34,296 nucleotides of DNA. Source: Eubacterium sp. (GTDB lineage Bacteria > Bacillota > Clostridia > Lachnospirales > Lachnospiraceae). The position numbers and the translations under genes are program-made. The notes beneath the pieces are model-generated. The model did no database searches. It had not been told where the DNA came from and saw only the letters and a list, made by a program, of their open reading frames with translations. This document shows positions 9,401-18,505 of this stretch, in pieces. The stretch's first letter is position 1. Each line of letters opens with the position of its first letter. The DNA lies in assembly GCA_024683035.1 (NCBI GenBank), contig JAIKYQ010000025.1:1-34296 (forward strand), read 5' to 3'.

Positions 9401-10675
9401 ATGAAAATGAAAAGAATAACAAATGCGATTGTCTGTGCTGTTCTGGCGGCGGGTCTTCTGGCCGGCTGCGGAAAGGTAGACACCACACAGGCGGCGATTA
9501 CGGTAGATGATGAAGCGATCAGCTATGGGGCCGCTTCCTTTATTCTGCGTGCCCAGCAGGCAGAGACGGCTACGGTCATGGAAGGCTACGGGCTCTATTC
9601 TGCTGACTCGGCGTTCTGGGATCAGATGACGACGGATGAAGACGGACATTCCGTCACATACGGAGAGGAAATGAAAAAAACGCTGGTAAATGATCTGGCA
9701 GGCTATGTGCTTCTGCGCCGGCATGCATCGGATTATGGCGTGGAAATGAAAGATGAGGTCCGTCTGGCTGCGGAGAATGCGGCGCATAGTGTATATGAAA
9801 GCAATACGGATCTGATCAAGGAGATCGGTGCCACGGAAGAGGACATCTGCGAGATCATGGAGTCGTATGCCTGGCCGGACCTGATGAGGGATGCCATGAC
9901 CGCCGATGTGGATACCGAAGTGTCTGACGAAGAAGCCGCGCAGTCTCGTGTGGTGTATGCGCGTATGCGTCTGGCTGATACAGATGAGGATACGAAAGCA
10001 GCGTATAAGGAGTCTATGGAGCAGCTGCTGCAGAAAATGCAGGAAGCAGACAGTCTGGACGAAGATACCATCCGTACCATGGCCAATGAAATTGATGAAG
10101 AAAACATCATGGTCGGCGGTGTGAATCTCGGCAAGGACGATGATTTCTTCGATGCATCGATCATGGATGTGCTGGCAGGTCTGCAGGACGGCGAAGTCTG
10201 CCAGGAAGTGCTGGAGATACCGGACAGCTATTATTATCTGGTCTATATGGACTCTGTTCTGGACAGAGAGGCGACAGACCGGGAAAAGACAACGATCGTT
10301 AACACCAGAAAGCAGGAAGCTTATGATGAAATCCTGCAGGGCTGGCTGGACGGAGCTGCCATCAGTACCTCCAAGGCATGGGATGCCCTGGAAGTTAAAG
10401 ACAAGGAAAACTGGAAAGCGGTAGTGCCGGCTGCAGCGGCGCCGGAAACAGCTGAAACAGCGGAAACCGAAGATACAGCAGAAGAAGCGGAGTCTGCGTC
10501 AACAGCAGAAAGCACAGCGGAATCTGCGGAGTCTGCGTCAACGGCAGAAAGCACAGCGGAATCTGCGGAGTCCGCGTCAACGGCAGAGAGCTCTGCAGAA
10601 TCTGCGGAGTCGGCGGCAGAAGAAGCCAGCTCAGCTTCATCGGCAGGGAGTGAAGCGAAATCTGCAGACGAATAA
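9401..10675 (+). CDS. PrsA/SurA-like lipoprotein foldase with low-complexity Ser/Ala/Glu C-terminal tail
   Basis: Lipobox LLAGCG after signal peptide MKMKRITNAIVCAVLAAGLLAGC; SurA-N-like helical region; located after mfd. Start at 9401 (AGGAGGTCATG), not 9335. Confidence 0.75.
   Translation: MKMKRITNAIVCAVLAAGLLAGCGKVDTTQAAITVDDEAISYGAASFILRAQQAETATVMEGYGLYSADSAFWDQMTTDEDGHSVTYGEEMKKTLVNDLAGYVLLRRHASDYGVEMKDEVRLAAENAAHSVYESNTDLIKEIGATEEDICEIMESYAWPDLMRDAMTADVDTEVSDEEAAQSRVVYARMRLADTDEDTKAAYKESMEQLLQKMQEADSLDEDTIRTMANEIDEENIMVGGVNLGKDDDFFDASIMDVLAGLQDGEVCQEVLEIPDSYYYLVYMDSVLDREATDREKTTIVNTRKQEAYDEILQGWLDGAAISTSKAWDALEVKDKENWKAVVPAAAAPETAETAETEDTAEEAESASTAESTAESAESASTAESTAESAESASTAESSAESAESAAEEASSASSAGSEAKSADE
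10493..10609 (+). repeat. Three tandem 39-bp coding repeats (SASTAESTAESAE)
   Basis: 10493-10531, 10532-10570, 10571-10609: tctgcgtcaacRgcagaaagcacagcggaatctgcggag with small divergence in the third copy. Confidence 0.9.
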
Positions 10676-10698
10676 GCGGAAGAATCCGATAATTAAGT

Positions 10699-11475
10699 AT
10701 GTACAATGATTTGTTCAGCATCGGGCCGTTTACGTTTCATACGTATGGCCTGATGACGGCGATCGGTATCATAGCAGCCTATCTGCTGATGGCGCGCCGT
10801 GCAAAACAGAATAACTTTACGGAAGAACAACAGAGTAAGACCTTTGGTCTTATTCTGTTTTGCCTGATTTTCGGGTATCTGGGATCCAAGATCCTGTATA
10901 TACTTACGATCCTGCCGCGTCTGCGGGAGGATCCTGCCGTATTCCTGCAGTCGCTGTCCGGCGGCTGGGTTGTTTTCGGGGGGTTGCTGGGAGGCGTGTT
11001 CGGTGCCTGGCTGTTCTGCCGCTGGCAGAAACTGTCCGTCGGCAAGTACTTTGATCTGGCCTTTCCTGCAGTGGCGCTGGCGCAGGCCTTCGGAAGAGTC
11101 GGCTGTTTCTTTGCCGGCTGCTGCTACGGCGTTGAAACAGACAGCGCCTTTTCCATTGTGTTTCAGCATTCACAATACGCTCCCAATCACGTGCATCTGG
11201 TTCCGACGCAGCTTATCTCGGCTGTTTTGGACCTGGCGCTCTGTCTGTTTTTACTCTGGTATGAAAAAAACAAAGAAAAGTACAGAGGCGAACTGGCCGC
11301 ACTGTATCTGATCCTATACAGTGCCGGACGGTTTGTGCTGGAATTCTGGCGCGGTGATCTGATACGGGGTGCGGTGGGACCGCTGTCCACGTCACAGTTT
11401 ATCGGGCTGTTTACACTTCTGGCCGGGATCATCCTGCTGATGCTGATCCGAGGGAAGAAGGGGGAGGAAGCATGA
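10699..11475 (+). CDS. lgt: Prolipoprotein diacylglyceryl transferase
   Basis: FHTYGLMTAIGIIAAYLL, GGWVVFGGLLGG, ALAQAFGRVGCFFAGCCYG motifs. Confidence 0.96.
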   Translation: MYNDLFSIGPFTFHTYGLMTAIGIIAAYLLMARRAKQNNFTEEQQSKTFGLILFCLIFGYLGSKILYILTILPRLREDPAVFLQSLSGGWVVFGGLLGGVFGAWLFCRWQKLSVGKYFDLAFPAVALAQAFGRVGCFFAGCCYGVETDSAFSIVFQHSQYAPNHVHLVPTQLISAVLDLALCLFLLWYEKNKEKYRGELAALYLILYSAGRFVLEFWRGDLIRGAVGPLSTSQFIGLFTLLAGIILLMLIRGKKGEEA

Positions 11476-12959
11476 GTCACGAAGAACCTTCTGTACAGAG
11501 AAAAACCCCACTGGAGAAAATCTCTCTGGAAATGATCATGATCGTGCTGGCGGCAGTCGGTGCTGTCGTGATCGGAAAGTATCCGGAAGCAGTGGCCGTG
11601 ATCCTGCTGTATCTGTTCGTGAAGCTGGTGGAAAAGCAGGCGGTTAAAAAAAGTCGTGAGAAAATTGCCGCTTCCGCTGTGCTTTCGGTGAAAAACGGAT
11701 GGACGTATGAAGAAGCCGTATCCCGGGAAACGCGGACGGAGCGGCTTATCCGGCGCTTTTCCGGAATCTTTACCCCGGCGGTCCTGGCAGGCGCCGTCGT
11801 TGTTGCCGTGGTGCCTTCGATCGTAACGGGAAACACGGCATACTGGATCCGGACGGCCTGTTCCTTTCTGGTGATCGGCTGTATCGGGACGCTGGTCGCT
11901 TCGGTTTCACTGGCTTTTTCCTGCGGGATTGCGGTTTCCACCCGCCGCGGCGTTTTGTTCAAAAGCGGGCAGCCCATGGAAACGATCAATAATATGCGTC
12001 TGTTTGTTACCGGCAAAACGAATGTTTTGACGGACGCACAGTACGGACTGCAGCGGGTTGTGCCCGCCATTGCCTTTGAACCAGGAAACGGACAGGAAGA
12101 AAAAGAACAGGAAACAGAAGAAGAGTTCGTACTGCGGCTCTGTGCAGGAGCCATGAAAAACACAGAGGATCCGGTTTTTGCATGTGTGGAACGGGCGGCA
12201 GAAGTATGGAAAGTGACACCGGATACGCCGGAAGAAGTGCAGGAAGAGGCCGGACAGGGAGTCTGTGCGCGTCTGCCGGAGGGGCTTGTCTGCGCCGGTA
12301 CACGGGAATACCTTATGCGCAGGGGCATCACAGTGGCGCCGCCGCTGCAGGCATACGGTCTGCAGATCTGTGTGGCGCTGGGCCATGACCATATAGGGAC
12401 AATGCTGCTGGCTGACCGTGTGAACAAAGGAGCGGAAAGTCTGCTGAATGCGGCGCGCCATGTCGGAGCCAAAACTGCGGTACTGACAGAAGAAAGCGAG
12501 ATCAATGCCAATGCCATTGCCAAACAGCTGAGCATAGATCTGAGCTACGGGTCGCTGACCCCGGCCGGGAAGCAAAGTGTGATCAAAGATATGCGCAGAA
12601 AAGTCGGCACGATGCTCTATATCGGCAGCGGACTCCGGGATGCGGCGGTTATGGAAAGTGCGGATGTCAGCGGGACCCTGAGCAGCGGAACACAGGAAGC
12701 CGTCCGTGCGGCGGATATCCTGTATATGAGCAAAGAACTGAAGCCGGCAGAAGACTCGATCGATCTGGCTTTCGTAACGACGCGGATCGCCAGTGAAAAT
12801 ATTCTTCTGTCCCTTCTGATCAAAGCCGGCGTGATATTTCTGGGCTTTGTGGGCCATGCCAATCTGTGGCTGGCCATAATAGCGGAAACGGCCGTTGCCG
12901 TGATCTGTATCTTCAATGCCATCCGGCTTCTCTATTTCGGCAAATACCGGCTGCGTTAA
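11472..12959 (+). CDS. P1B-type-ATPase-like protein lacking recognisable catalytic motifs (probable pseudoenzyme)
   Basis: Homology-like segments [100 protein letters not shown] and GDGxND motifs not found. ATGA overlap with lgt stop. Confidence 0.8.
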   Translation: MSHEEPSVQRKTPLEKISLEMIMIVLAAVGAVVIGKYPEAVAVILLYLFVKLVEKQAVKKSREKIAASAVLSVKNGWTYEEAVSRETRTERLIRRFSGIFTPAVLAGAVVVAVVPSIVTGNTAYWIRTACSFLVIGCIGTLVASVSLAFSCGIAVSTRRGVLFKSGQPMETINNMRLFVTGKTNVLTDAQYGLQRVVPAIAFEPGNGQEEKEQETEEEFVLRLCAGAMKNTEDPVFACVERAAEVWKVTPDTPEEVQEEAGQGVCARLPEGLVCAGTREYLMRRGITVAPPLQAYGLQICVALGHDHIGTMLLADRVNKGAESLLNAARHVGAKTAVLTEESEINANAIAKQLSIDLSYGSLTPAGKQSVIKDMRRKVGTMLYIGSGLRDAAVMESADVSGTLSSGTQEAVRAADILYMSKELKPAEDSIDLAFVTTRIASENILLSLLIKAGVIFLGFVGHANLWLAIIAETAVAVICIFNAIRLLYFGKYRLR

Positions 12960-12981
12960 TACTAATCATCAAAGAAAAGAG

Positions 12982-12998
12982 TCCGGCTGCAGCAGCCG
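12982..12998 (+). repeat. Perfect hairpin just upstream of the cysE SD
   Basis: CCGGCTGC-A-GCAGCCGG followed by CGGAGG. Confidence 0.7.
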
Positions 12999-13012
12999 GC
13001 GGAGGTCCGTAT

Positions 13013-13957
13013 ATGGAATTCAGCGGAAAAGCAGAAGGTCTTATCGAAAGAATTATGGAAAGTTACCGGGAGCATCCGGAAAGCACAAGGCTGTCCGGTG
13101 CAGGCGGTCTGAACCGGGAGCTTCTGATCGATGTCCTGTACCGGATCAGGGAAGTGCTTTTTCCCGGTTTTTATGACAAAAGTCGGGTGCGGGCCGAGTA
13201 TGTCCGGTATATTGTCGGGGAAAAGATCGAGTATATCCAATACCATCTGACGAAACAGATCACGACAGCACTGGCTACGCAGCCGGAAAACCGGCAGGTT
13301 CCCCGGCAGGAACTGCAGGAGAGGGCAGCGGCTATTGCAGCGGATTTTCTGGATCAGATCCCGAATCTCAGAGATATTCTGGCAACGGATCTGCAGGCTG
13401 CCTTTGACGGTGATCCGGCGGCTTACAGTACTGATGAGATCGTTCTGAGTTACCCGGGCATTCTGGCTATTACCACCTACCGGATCGCGCATGAACTGTG
13501 GGTACGGGGCGTGCCGCTGATCCCGCGGGTCATGTCGGAGCATGCACATAATATAACCGGGATCGACATTCATCCGGGTGCCACGATCGGCCGGTATTTC
13601 TTTATCGACCACGGTACGGGTATTGTTATCGGCGAGACGACCGAGATCGGAGATAATGTCAAGATCTATCAGGGTGTCACGCTGGGCGGTCTGTCCACGA
13701 GAAAAGGGCAGGAACTCAAAGGAGTCAAACGGCATCCCACGCTGGGAAATCATGTGACCATTTATTCCGGAACTTCGGTACTCGGCGGGGAAACGATCAT
13801 CGGCGACAACGTAACGGTCGGCGGCAATACGTTTGTGATCCACTCCATTCCGTCGGATACCCGTGTCAGCGCACGGGCGCCGGAACTGGAAATGCACAGC
13901 GGGCTGGCGGAGGATTTCAAAGACTCTATCCACGGTGAAAAAGCAGAAGAAAAGTAA
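13013..13957 (+). CDS. cysE: Serine O-acetyltransferase
   Basis: Hexapeptide-repeat left-handed beta helix: [46 protein letters not shown]...[15 protein letters not shown]. Start at MEFSGKAEG with GGAGG upstream. Confidence 0.93.
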   Translation: MEFSGKAEGLIERIMESYREHPESTRLSGAGGLNRELLIDVLYRIREVLFPGFYDKSRVRAEYVRYIVGEKIEYIQYHLTKQITTALATQPENRQVPRQELQERAAAIAADFLDQIPNLRDILATDLQAAFDGDPAAYSTDEIVLSYPGILAITTYRIAHELWVRGVPLIPRVMSEHAHNITGIDIHPGATIGRYFFIDHGTGIVIGETTEIGDNVKIYQGVTLGGLSTRKGQELKGVKRHPTLGNHVTIYSGTSVLGGETIIGDNVTVGGNTFVIHSIPSDTRVSARAPELEMHSGLAEDFKDSIHGEKAEEK

Positions 13958-14058
13958 AGAAAAAGCGGTGCCGGTATGGTATACTGTACAGGAACAGGTT
14001 TGTGTTTCTGAAAAGCTGAAAACCGGGTACAGCCGGCCAGAGTCAGGGAGACTGAAAA

Positions 14059-14916
14059 ATGCAGAATGAATATCAGGTCAAAGAACAGATCTGCGAGATT
14101 GGCAGACGGATCGATGCGCGCGGACTGGTGGCGGCCAACGACGGAAATATTTCCGTAAAAGTGAATGATAATGAGATACTCTGTACGCCGACAGGCGTCC
14201 TGAAGGGCACCATGACGCCGGACATGATCTGCAAAATGGATCTGGACGGCCACACGCTGGAGGCGCCGAACGGATACAAACCGTCATCCGAAATGAAGAT
14301 GCACATCCGGGTCTATCAGAGACGTGCGGATGTCGGTGCCGTTGTTCATGCGCATCCGCCCTATGCGACGACCTTTGCAGTTGTGGGACAGCCGCTTACA
14401 CAGCCGGTTCTGGCAGAAGCCGTGGTCTCCATGGGCTGCGTTCCCGTAGCAGATTACGGGACTCCTTCCACAGAGGAAATACCGGACGCCGTGGAAAAGT
14501 ACCTGCCGTATTTTGATGCCATGCTTCTGGAATATCACGGGGCGCTCGCTTACGGCAAGGATCTGATGACGGCTTATATGAAGATGGAGTCGGTAGAGTT
14601 TTATGCCCGTACGCTGTATCAGATTAAGACACTGGGCTGCGACGGCCGTGAGATTTCGCCGGAGAAGGTGGAAATGCTGTATGCGCTGCGCGGGAAAATG
14701 GGCCTGCCGGGCAAACATCCGGCCAACCTCTGCCTGAATCAGGGGAAGGCCAACTGCCACAGCTGCGGCCAGTTTGCCAGAGAGCTTGCGAGTTTTGGGG
14801 AAGCGGCCTTACAGGCTCCGGCCAGTCCCGCACCGGTACCGGCAGCAGGCCGGCTGGATGCGGATGCGATCGCCGCGATCACAAGACAGTTGATGGCGGA
14901 ATTGGGTGGAAAATAA
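14059..14916 (+). CDS. Class II aldolase (fuculose-phosphate aldolase-like), BMC-associated type with C-terminal encapsulation-peptide-like helix
   Basis: NDGNISVKVNDNEILCTPTG, VVHAHPPYATTFA, LLEYHGALAYGKDL; Ala/Pro linker then LDADAIAAITRQLMAELGGK. Confidence 0.9.
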   Translation: MQNEYQVKEQICEIGRRIDARGLVAANDGNISVKVNDNEILCTPTGVLKGTMTPDMICKMDLDGHTLEAPNGYKPSSEMKMHIRVYQRRADVGAVVHAHPPYATTFAVVGQPLTQPVLAEAVVSMGCVPVADYGTPSTEEIPDAVEKYLPYFDAMLLEYHGALAYGKDLMTAYMKMESVEFYARTLYQIKTLGCDGREISPEKVEMLYALRGKMGLPGKHPANLCLNQGKANCHSCGQFARELASFGEAALQAPASPAPVPAAGRLDADAIAAITRQLMAELGGK

Positions 14917-15008
14917 AAGAAAAACCGGACAAAACGGGCAGCAGTATAGTATAATAAACAGATAAAGAAACACGGATACGGCACGCATACGAATAAGCGG
15001 AGATCTGC

Positions 15009-15551
15009 ATGGAGATCAGTAAGAAAAAAGTGGATATGCCCGCGGAAGCTGCCGCAGGCGCAAAGAAGGCGGCGAAACCGGAAAAAATCGTGGAAGAGCG
15101 GATCGTGAAAACGGCGGATTTTGAGCCGGTCGCGGATGCAAAAACCAGAAAGACGGCGGGAAGGACGGCCGGCCGGAAAGCGGCTGCATCGTCCGGCAGT
15201 ACAGTGCGGACGCGTCAGGCAGCAGTTCCGGACACCGTAAAAACAGAAGCGGCCCCTGCCGGAGGCGCCGTACAGGCACTCGGTATGGTGGAAACACGCG
15301 GACAGATCGCTGCCATCGAAGCGGCAGATGCCATGTGTAAGACCGCAGATGTCCATCTGATCGGTGAAACGATGATCGGGCGCGGCATGGTCACAGTCAT
15401 GGTCCGCGGCGATGTGGCGGCCGTAAAGGCAGCAGTAGATGCAGGCGCCGCCCGGGCCTCCGCGGTCGGGGAGCTGAAATCGGTGCATGTGATCCCACGC
15501 CCGGATACAGATGTGGAGATCCTTCTGCCCGGATACCGGAAGAAAAGCTGA
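15009..15551 (+). CDS. Bacterial microcompartment shell protein (BMC-H type) with long N-terminal extension
   Basis: [86 protein letters not shown] is a canonical BMC domain; about 85 aa Lys/Ala/Thr-rich N-terminus precedes it. Confidence 0.95.
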   Translation: MEISKKKVDMPAEAAAGAKKAAKPEKIVEERIVKTADFEPVADAKTRKTAGRTAGRKAAASSGSTVRTRQAAVPDTVKTEAAPAGGAVQALGMVETRGQIAAIEAADAMCKTADVHLIGETMIGRGMVTVMVRGDVAAVKAAVDAGAARASAVGELKSVHVIPRPDTDVEILLPGYRKKS

Positions 15552-15606
15552 AAAAGATGCGGCAGCTGCCGGCAGCAGAAGTGCTGCGATACAGAGATAC
15601 ATACAG

Positions 15607-15640
15607 AAGTCTGCAGGAAGTAATTCCGGCAGACTTTTTT
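15607..15640 (+). terminator. Intrinsic terminator after the BMC gene
   Basis: AAGTCTGC ... GCAGACTT followed by TTTT. Confidence 0.85.
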
Positions 15641-15680
15641 ATATCCGGTGATGTACATTCAGCAACGTATGGGTTTTAAT

Positions 15681-15882
15681 ACAATATGAAGCAGCCGTCG
15701 GACATATACTTTTGCCGCTTGCCTGAACCACTCCGCTGAGCTAACTGCCAACTTCGACCGGGCGACCGGGATGTTCATGAACGATCTATTCTCATCCCGG
15801 CCGCCTGGTCTGCGTATGTAGTGGATCTCAGCTTCGTTCCTTTCAGAATGCGCGCTTGTAAAAGTATATGTCCGCCGGCTGC
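15681..15882. ncRNA. Candidate structured RNA or MITE-like foldable element with 23-nt terminal inverted repeats
   Basis: Ends GCAGCCGTCGGACATATACTTTT (15691-15713) and AAAAGTATATGTCCGCCGGCTGC (15860-15882) are inverted with one mismatch; inner GCTGAG/CTCAGC and a 17-bp one-mismatch hairpin 15756-15810. Class not identified. Confidence 0.55.
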
Positions 15883-15902
15883 TGTCCACGTTTTGAAAAC
15901 CA

Positions 15903-16048
15903 GCATTCCGACTGGAAACAGGTCCCCATAAGCCGACTGTCGGAGCATGGCCGGCCCTTAGCGAGCCGGTCAGGCGAGCTTAGTGCCGCTGCCCATGCGA
16001 CCAAGCGCGAGCGTGTCGGCGATGGGGTTCTGTATCCGGGAGGAATGC
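15903..16048. ncRNA. Candidate structured RNA: approx. 29 paired bases in a long-range closing stem with internal branches
   Basis: GCATTCC/GGAATGC, CTGGA/TCCGG, ACAGG/TCTGT, CCCCAT/ATGGGG, GCCGAC/GTCGGC in nested order, with inner GCATGG/CCATGC and CCGGC/GCCGG. Confidence 0.55.
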
Positions 16049-16098
16049 GTCCGATTTATACTTTAAGAATTCATACTTTTTAAATCCTAAAAAAATGC

Positions 16099-16127
16099 TT
16101 GACATGCAGTGAGACTGCCCTTATAAT
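16099..16127 (+). promoter_or_regulatory. cysK promoter (TTGACA - 17 bp - TATAAT)
   Basis: TTGACA 16099-16104, TATAAT 16122-16127. Confidence 0.88.
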
Positions 16128-16144
16128 CCTATTTAACAAGTAGG
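16128..16144. promoter_or_regulatory. Putative Rrf2-family operator at cysK promoter
   Basis: CCTATTTAACAAGTAGG, imperfect palindrome immediately downstream of the -10; 14 of 17 positions match the nifS-promoter site. Confidence 0.5.
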
Positions 16145-16189
16145 AAATATAGGAATAAAATAAGACGCAAGGAGAAAGGAAGACATATC

Positions 16190-17119
16190 ATGGCTGCTAT
16201 TTATGCAAACACAACGGAACTGATCGGAAAAACACCTCTTGTAGAGCTGAACAAGCTGGAAGCAAAGTACAACCTGAAAGCCAGACTGATCGTCAAGCTG
16301 GAGTACTTCAATCCGGCCGGCAGTGTGAAAGACCGTATTGCCAAGGCAATGATCGAAGATGCGGAGAAGACGGGGAAACTGCAGAGCGGTGCTACGATCG
16401 TGGAGCCCACTTCCGGAAATACCGGGATCGGGCTGGCAGCCGTAGCGGCTGCCAAAGGATATAAACTGATCCTGACCATGCCGGAGACGATGAGTGTCGA
16501 GCGCCGGAACATTCTCAAAGCCTATGGTGCGGAACTGGTCCTGACGGAAGGGACGAAAGGCATGAAGGGAGCCATAGAGAAAGCAAAGCAGATCGTAGAC
16601 GAGACACCGGGAGCTTTTCTGCCGGGTCAGTTTGACAATCCGGCCAACCCGCGTATTCATTATGAAACGACCGGCCCGGAGATCTGGGAAGACACAGACG
16701 GAGAAGTGGATATCTTTCTGGCAGGTGTCGGTACCGGCGGTACGCTGACCGGGGTCGGAAAATACCTGAAAGAAAAGAAACCGGGAGTGGAGATCATAGC
16801 CGTGGAGCCGGACTCGTCACCGGTCCTTTCGGAAGGCAAGGCCGGTGCCCATAAGATCCAGGGGATCGGAGCCGGATTTGTACCCAGCGTTCTGGATACA
16901 GGCGTATACGACGCGATCATCCGCGTGGATAATGAAGTGCCGTTTGAAACGGCAAAAGAACTGGCGCAGACGGAAGGCATTCAGGCAGGTATTTCCTCCG
17001 GAGCAGCCCTGTATGCTGCGATCCAGACGGCGAAGAAACCGGAAAATGAAGGCAAGACAATCGTGGCGCTGCTGCCGGATTCGGGAGACCGGTACTATTC
17101 CACAGCCATTTATCAGTGA
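16190..17119 (+). CDS. cysK: Cysteine synthase A (O-acetylserine sulfhydrylase)
   Basis: [53 protein letters not shown]. Confidence 0.96.
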   Translation: MAAIYANTTELIGKTPLVELNKLEAKYNLKARLIVKLEYFNPAGSVKDRIAKAMIEDAEKTGKLQSGATIVEPTSGNTGIGLAAVAAAKGYKLILTMPETMSVERRNILKAYGAELVLTEGTKGMKGAIEKAKQIVDETPGAFLPGQFDNPANPRIHYETTGPEIWEDTDGEVDIFLAGVGTGGTLTGVGKYLKEKKPGVEIIAVEPDSSPVLSEGKAGAHKIQGIGAGFVPSVLDTGVYDAIIRVDNEVPFETAKELAQTEGIQAGISSGAALYAAIQTAKKPENEGKTIVALLPDSGDRYYSTAIYQ

Positions 17120-17185
17120 TGAGCTGCACCGGAATTTACGCGTGCATATTTCCTATAGAAATGATAAGATACAGGAGAAAAGAAA

Positions 17186-18484
17186 ATGAGTGAATTGAAA
17201 GACAGGAAACTGCGGTTTGAAACTCTGGCGCTCCATGTAGGGCAGGAAGAAGCAGATCCGGCAACCGATTCGCGGGCGGTTCCGATCTATCAGACGACCT
17301 CCTATGTGTTCCATAATAGTCAGCATGCAGCTGACCGTTTCGGCCTGAAAGATCCGGGCAATATATACGGACGTCTGACCAATTCCACACAGGGTGTCCT
17401 GGAGGAACGGATCGCGGCACTCGAAGGCGGCGTTGCCGGTCTGGCACTGGCTTCCGGTGCATCAGCGATCACCTATGCGATCCAGGCTGTGGCCACGGCC
17501 GGATCCCATATCGTTGCGCAGAAGACGATCTACGGCGGCAGTTTTAATCTGCTGAGCCATACGCTGGCATTGTACGGGATCGAAACGACGTTTGTGGATA
17601 TCCATAACCTGGAAGAAGTAGAGGCAGCCATCAGAGAAAATACCCGTGCGGTCTTTATCGAAACACTGGGCAATCCGAACAGCGATATTCCGGATATCGA
17701 TGCGGTTGCAGAGATTGCGCACCGGCACGGCCTTCCCCTTCTGATCGATAATACCTTCGGTACGCCATATGCCATCCGGCCCATTGAACACGGTGCGGAT
17801 GTGGTCCTTCATTCTGCGACGAAGTTTATCGGAGGGCATGGCACCACGCTGGGCGGCATTATTGTGGACTCCGGAAAATTCGACTGGAAGGCAAGCGGGA
17901 AATATCCGCAGCTGTCCGAGCCGAATCCCAGCTATCACGGGATTTCCTTTGTGGATGCGGTGGGTCCGGCAGCCTTTGTCACCTATATAAGGGCAATCCT
18001 GCTGCGGGACACCGGTGCGGCGATCTCGCCGTTCAATGCCTTCCTGCTGATCCAGGGGGTAGAGTCCCTTTCCCTGCGGCTGGAGAGACACGCGGAGAAT
18101 ACAAAGAAGGTTGTAGAGTACCTGGCGGCTAATCCGAACGTAGAAAAGGTGTATCATCCCTCCCTTCCGGATCATCCGGATCATGCCCTGTATGAAAAGT
18201 ATTTCCCGAACGGCGGCGCATCGATCTTTACGTTTGATATCAAGGGAGGCCAGGAGGAAGCCTTTACGTTTATAGACAATCTGAAAGTCTTTTCACTGCT
18301 GGCAAATGTGGCGGACGTCAAGAGCCTGGTCATCCACCCGGCTACCACGACGCATTCGCAGCTGACAGAAGAAGAACTGCTGTCAGCCGGAATCCGGCCC
18401 AACACCATCCGACTGTCGATCGGGACAGAGCATATCGACGATATCATTGAGGATCTGGATGAGGCGTTTGCAGCATTGGATTGA
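17186..18484 (+). CDS. metY: O-acetylhomoserine (thiol)-lyase / Cys-Met metabolism PLP enzyme
   Basis: FETLALHVGQEEADPATDSRAVPIYQTTSYVF, SATKFIGGHGTTLGGIIVDSGKFDW. Confidence 0.93.
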   Translation: MSELKDRKLRFETLALHVGQEEADPATDSRAVPIYQTTSYVFHNSQHAADRFGLKDPGNIYGRLTNSTQGVLEERIAALEGGVAGLALASGASAITYAIQAVATAGSHIVAQKTIYGGSFNLLSHTLALYGIETTFVDIHNLEEVEAAIRENTRAVFIETLGNPNSDIPDIDAVAEIAHRHGLPLLIDNTFGTPYAIRPIEHGADVVLHSATKFIGGHGTTLGGIIVDSGKFDWKASGKYPQLSEPNPSYHGISFVDAVGPAAFVTYIRAILLRDTGAAISPFNAFLLIQGVESLSLRLERHAENTKKVVEYLAANPNVEKVYHPSLPDHPDHALYEKYFPNGGASIFTFDIKGGQEEAFTFIDNLKVFSLLANVADVKSLVIHPATTTHSQLTEEELLSAGIRPNTIRLSIGTEHIDDIIEDLDEAFAALD

Positions 18485-18505
18485 CCTGCAGCTTAAGGAG
18501 GACAG

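Noticed and set aside
15659-15889. 76-aa minus-strand ORF within the structured element upstream of cysK
   Set aside because: No SD, lies in palindromic sequence, and the translation follows the inverted repeats; a structured RNA or DNA element is a better explanation.
17149-17161. TTTCCTATAGAAA upstream of metY as a third Rrf2 operator
   Set aside because: Only a short near-palindrome without the AGTAGG half-site; too weak to support.
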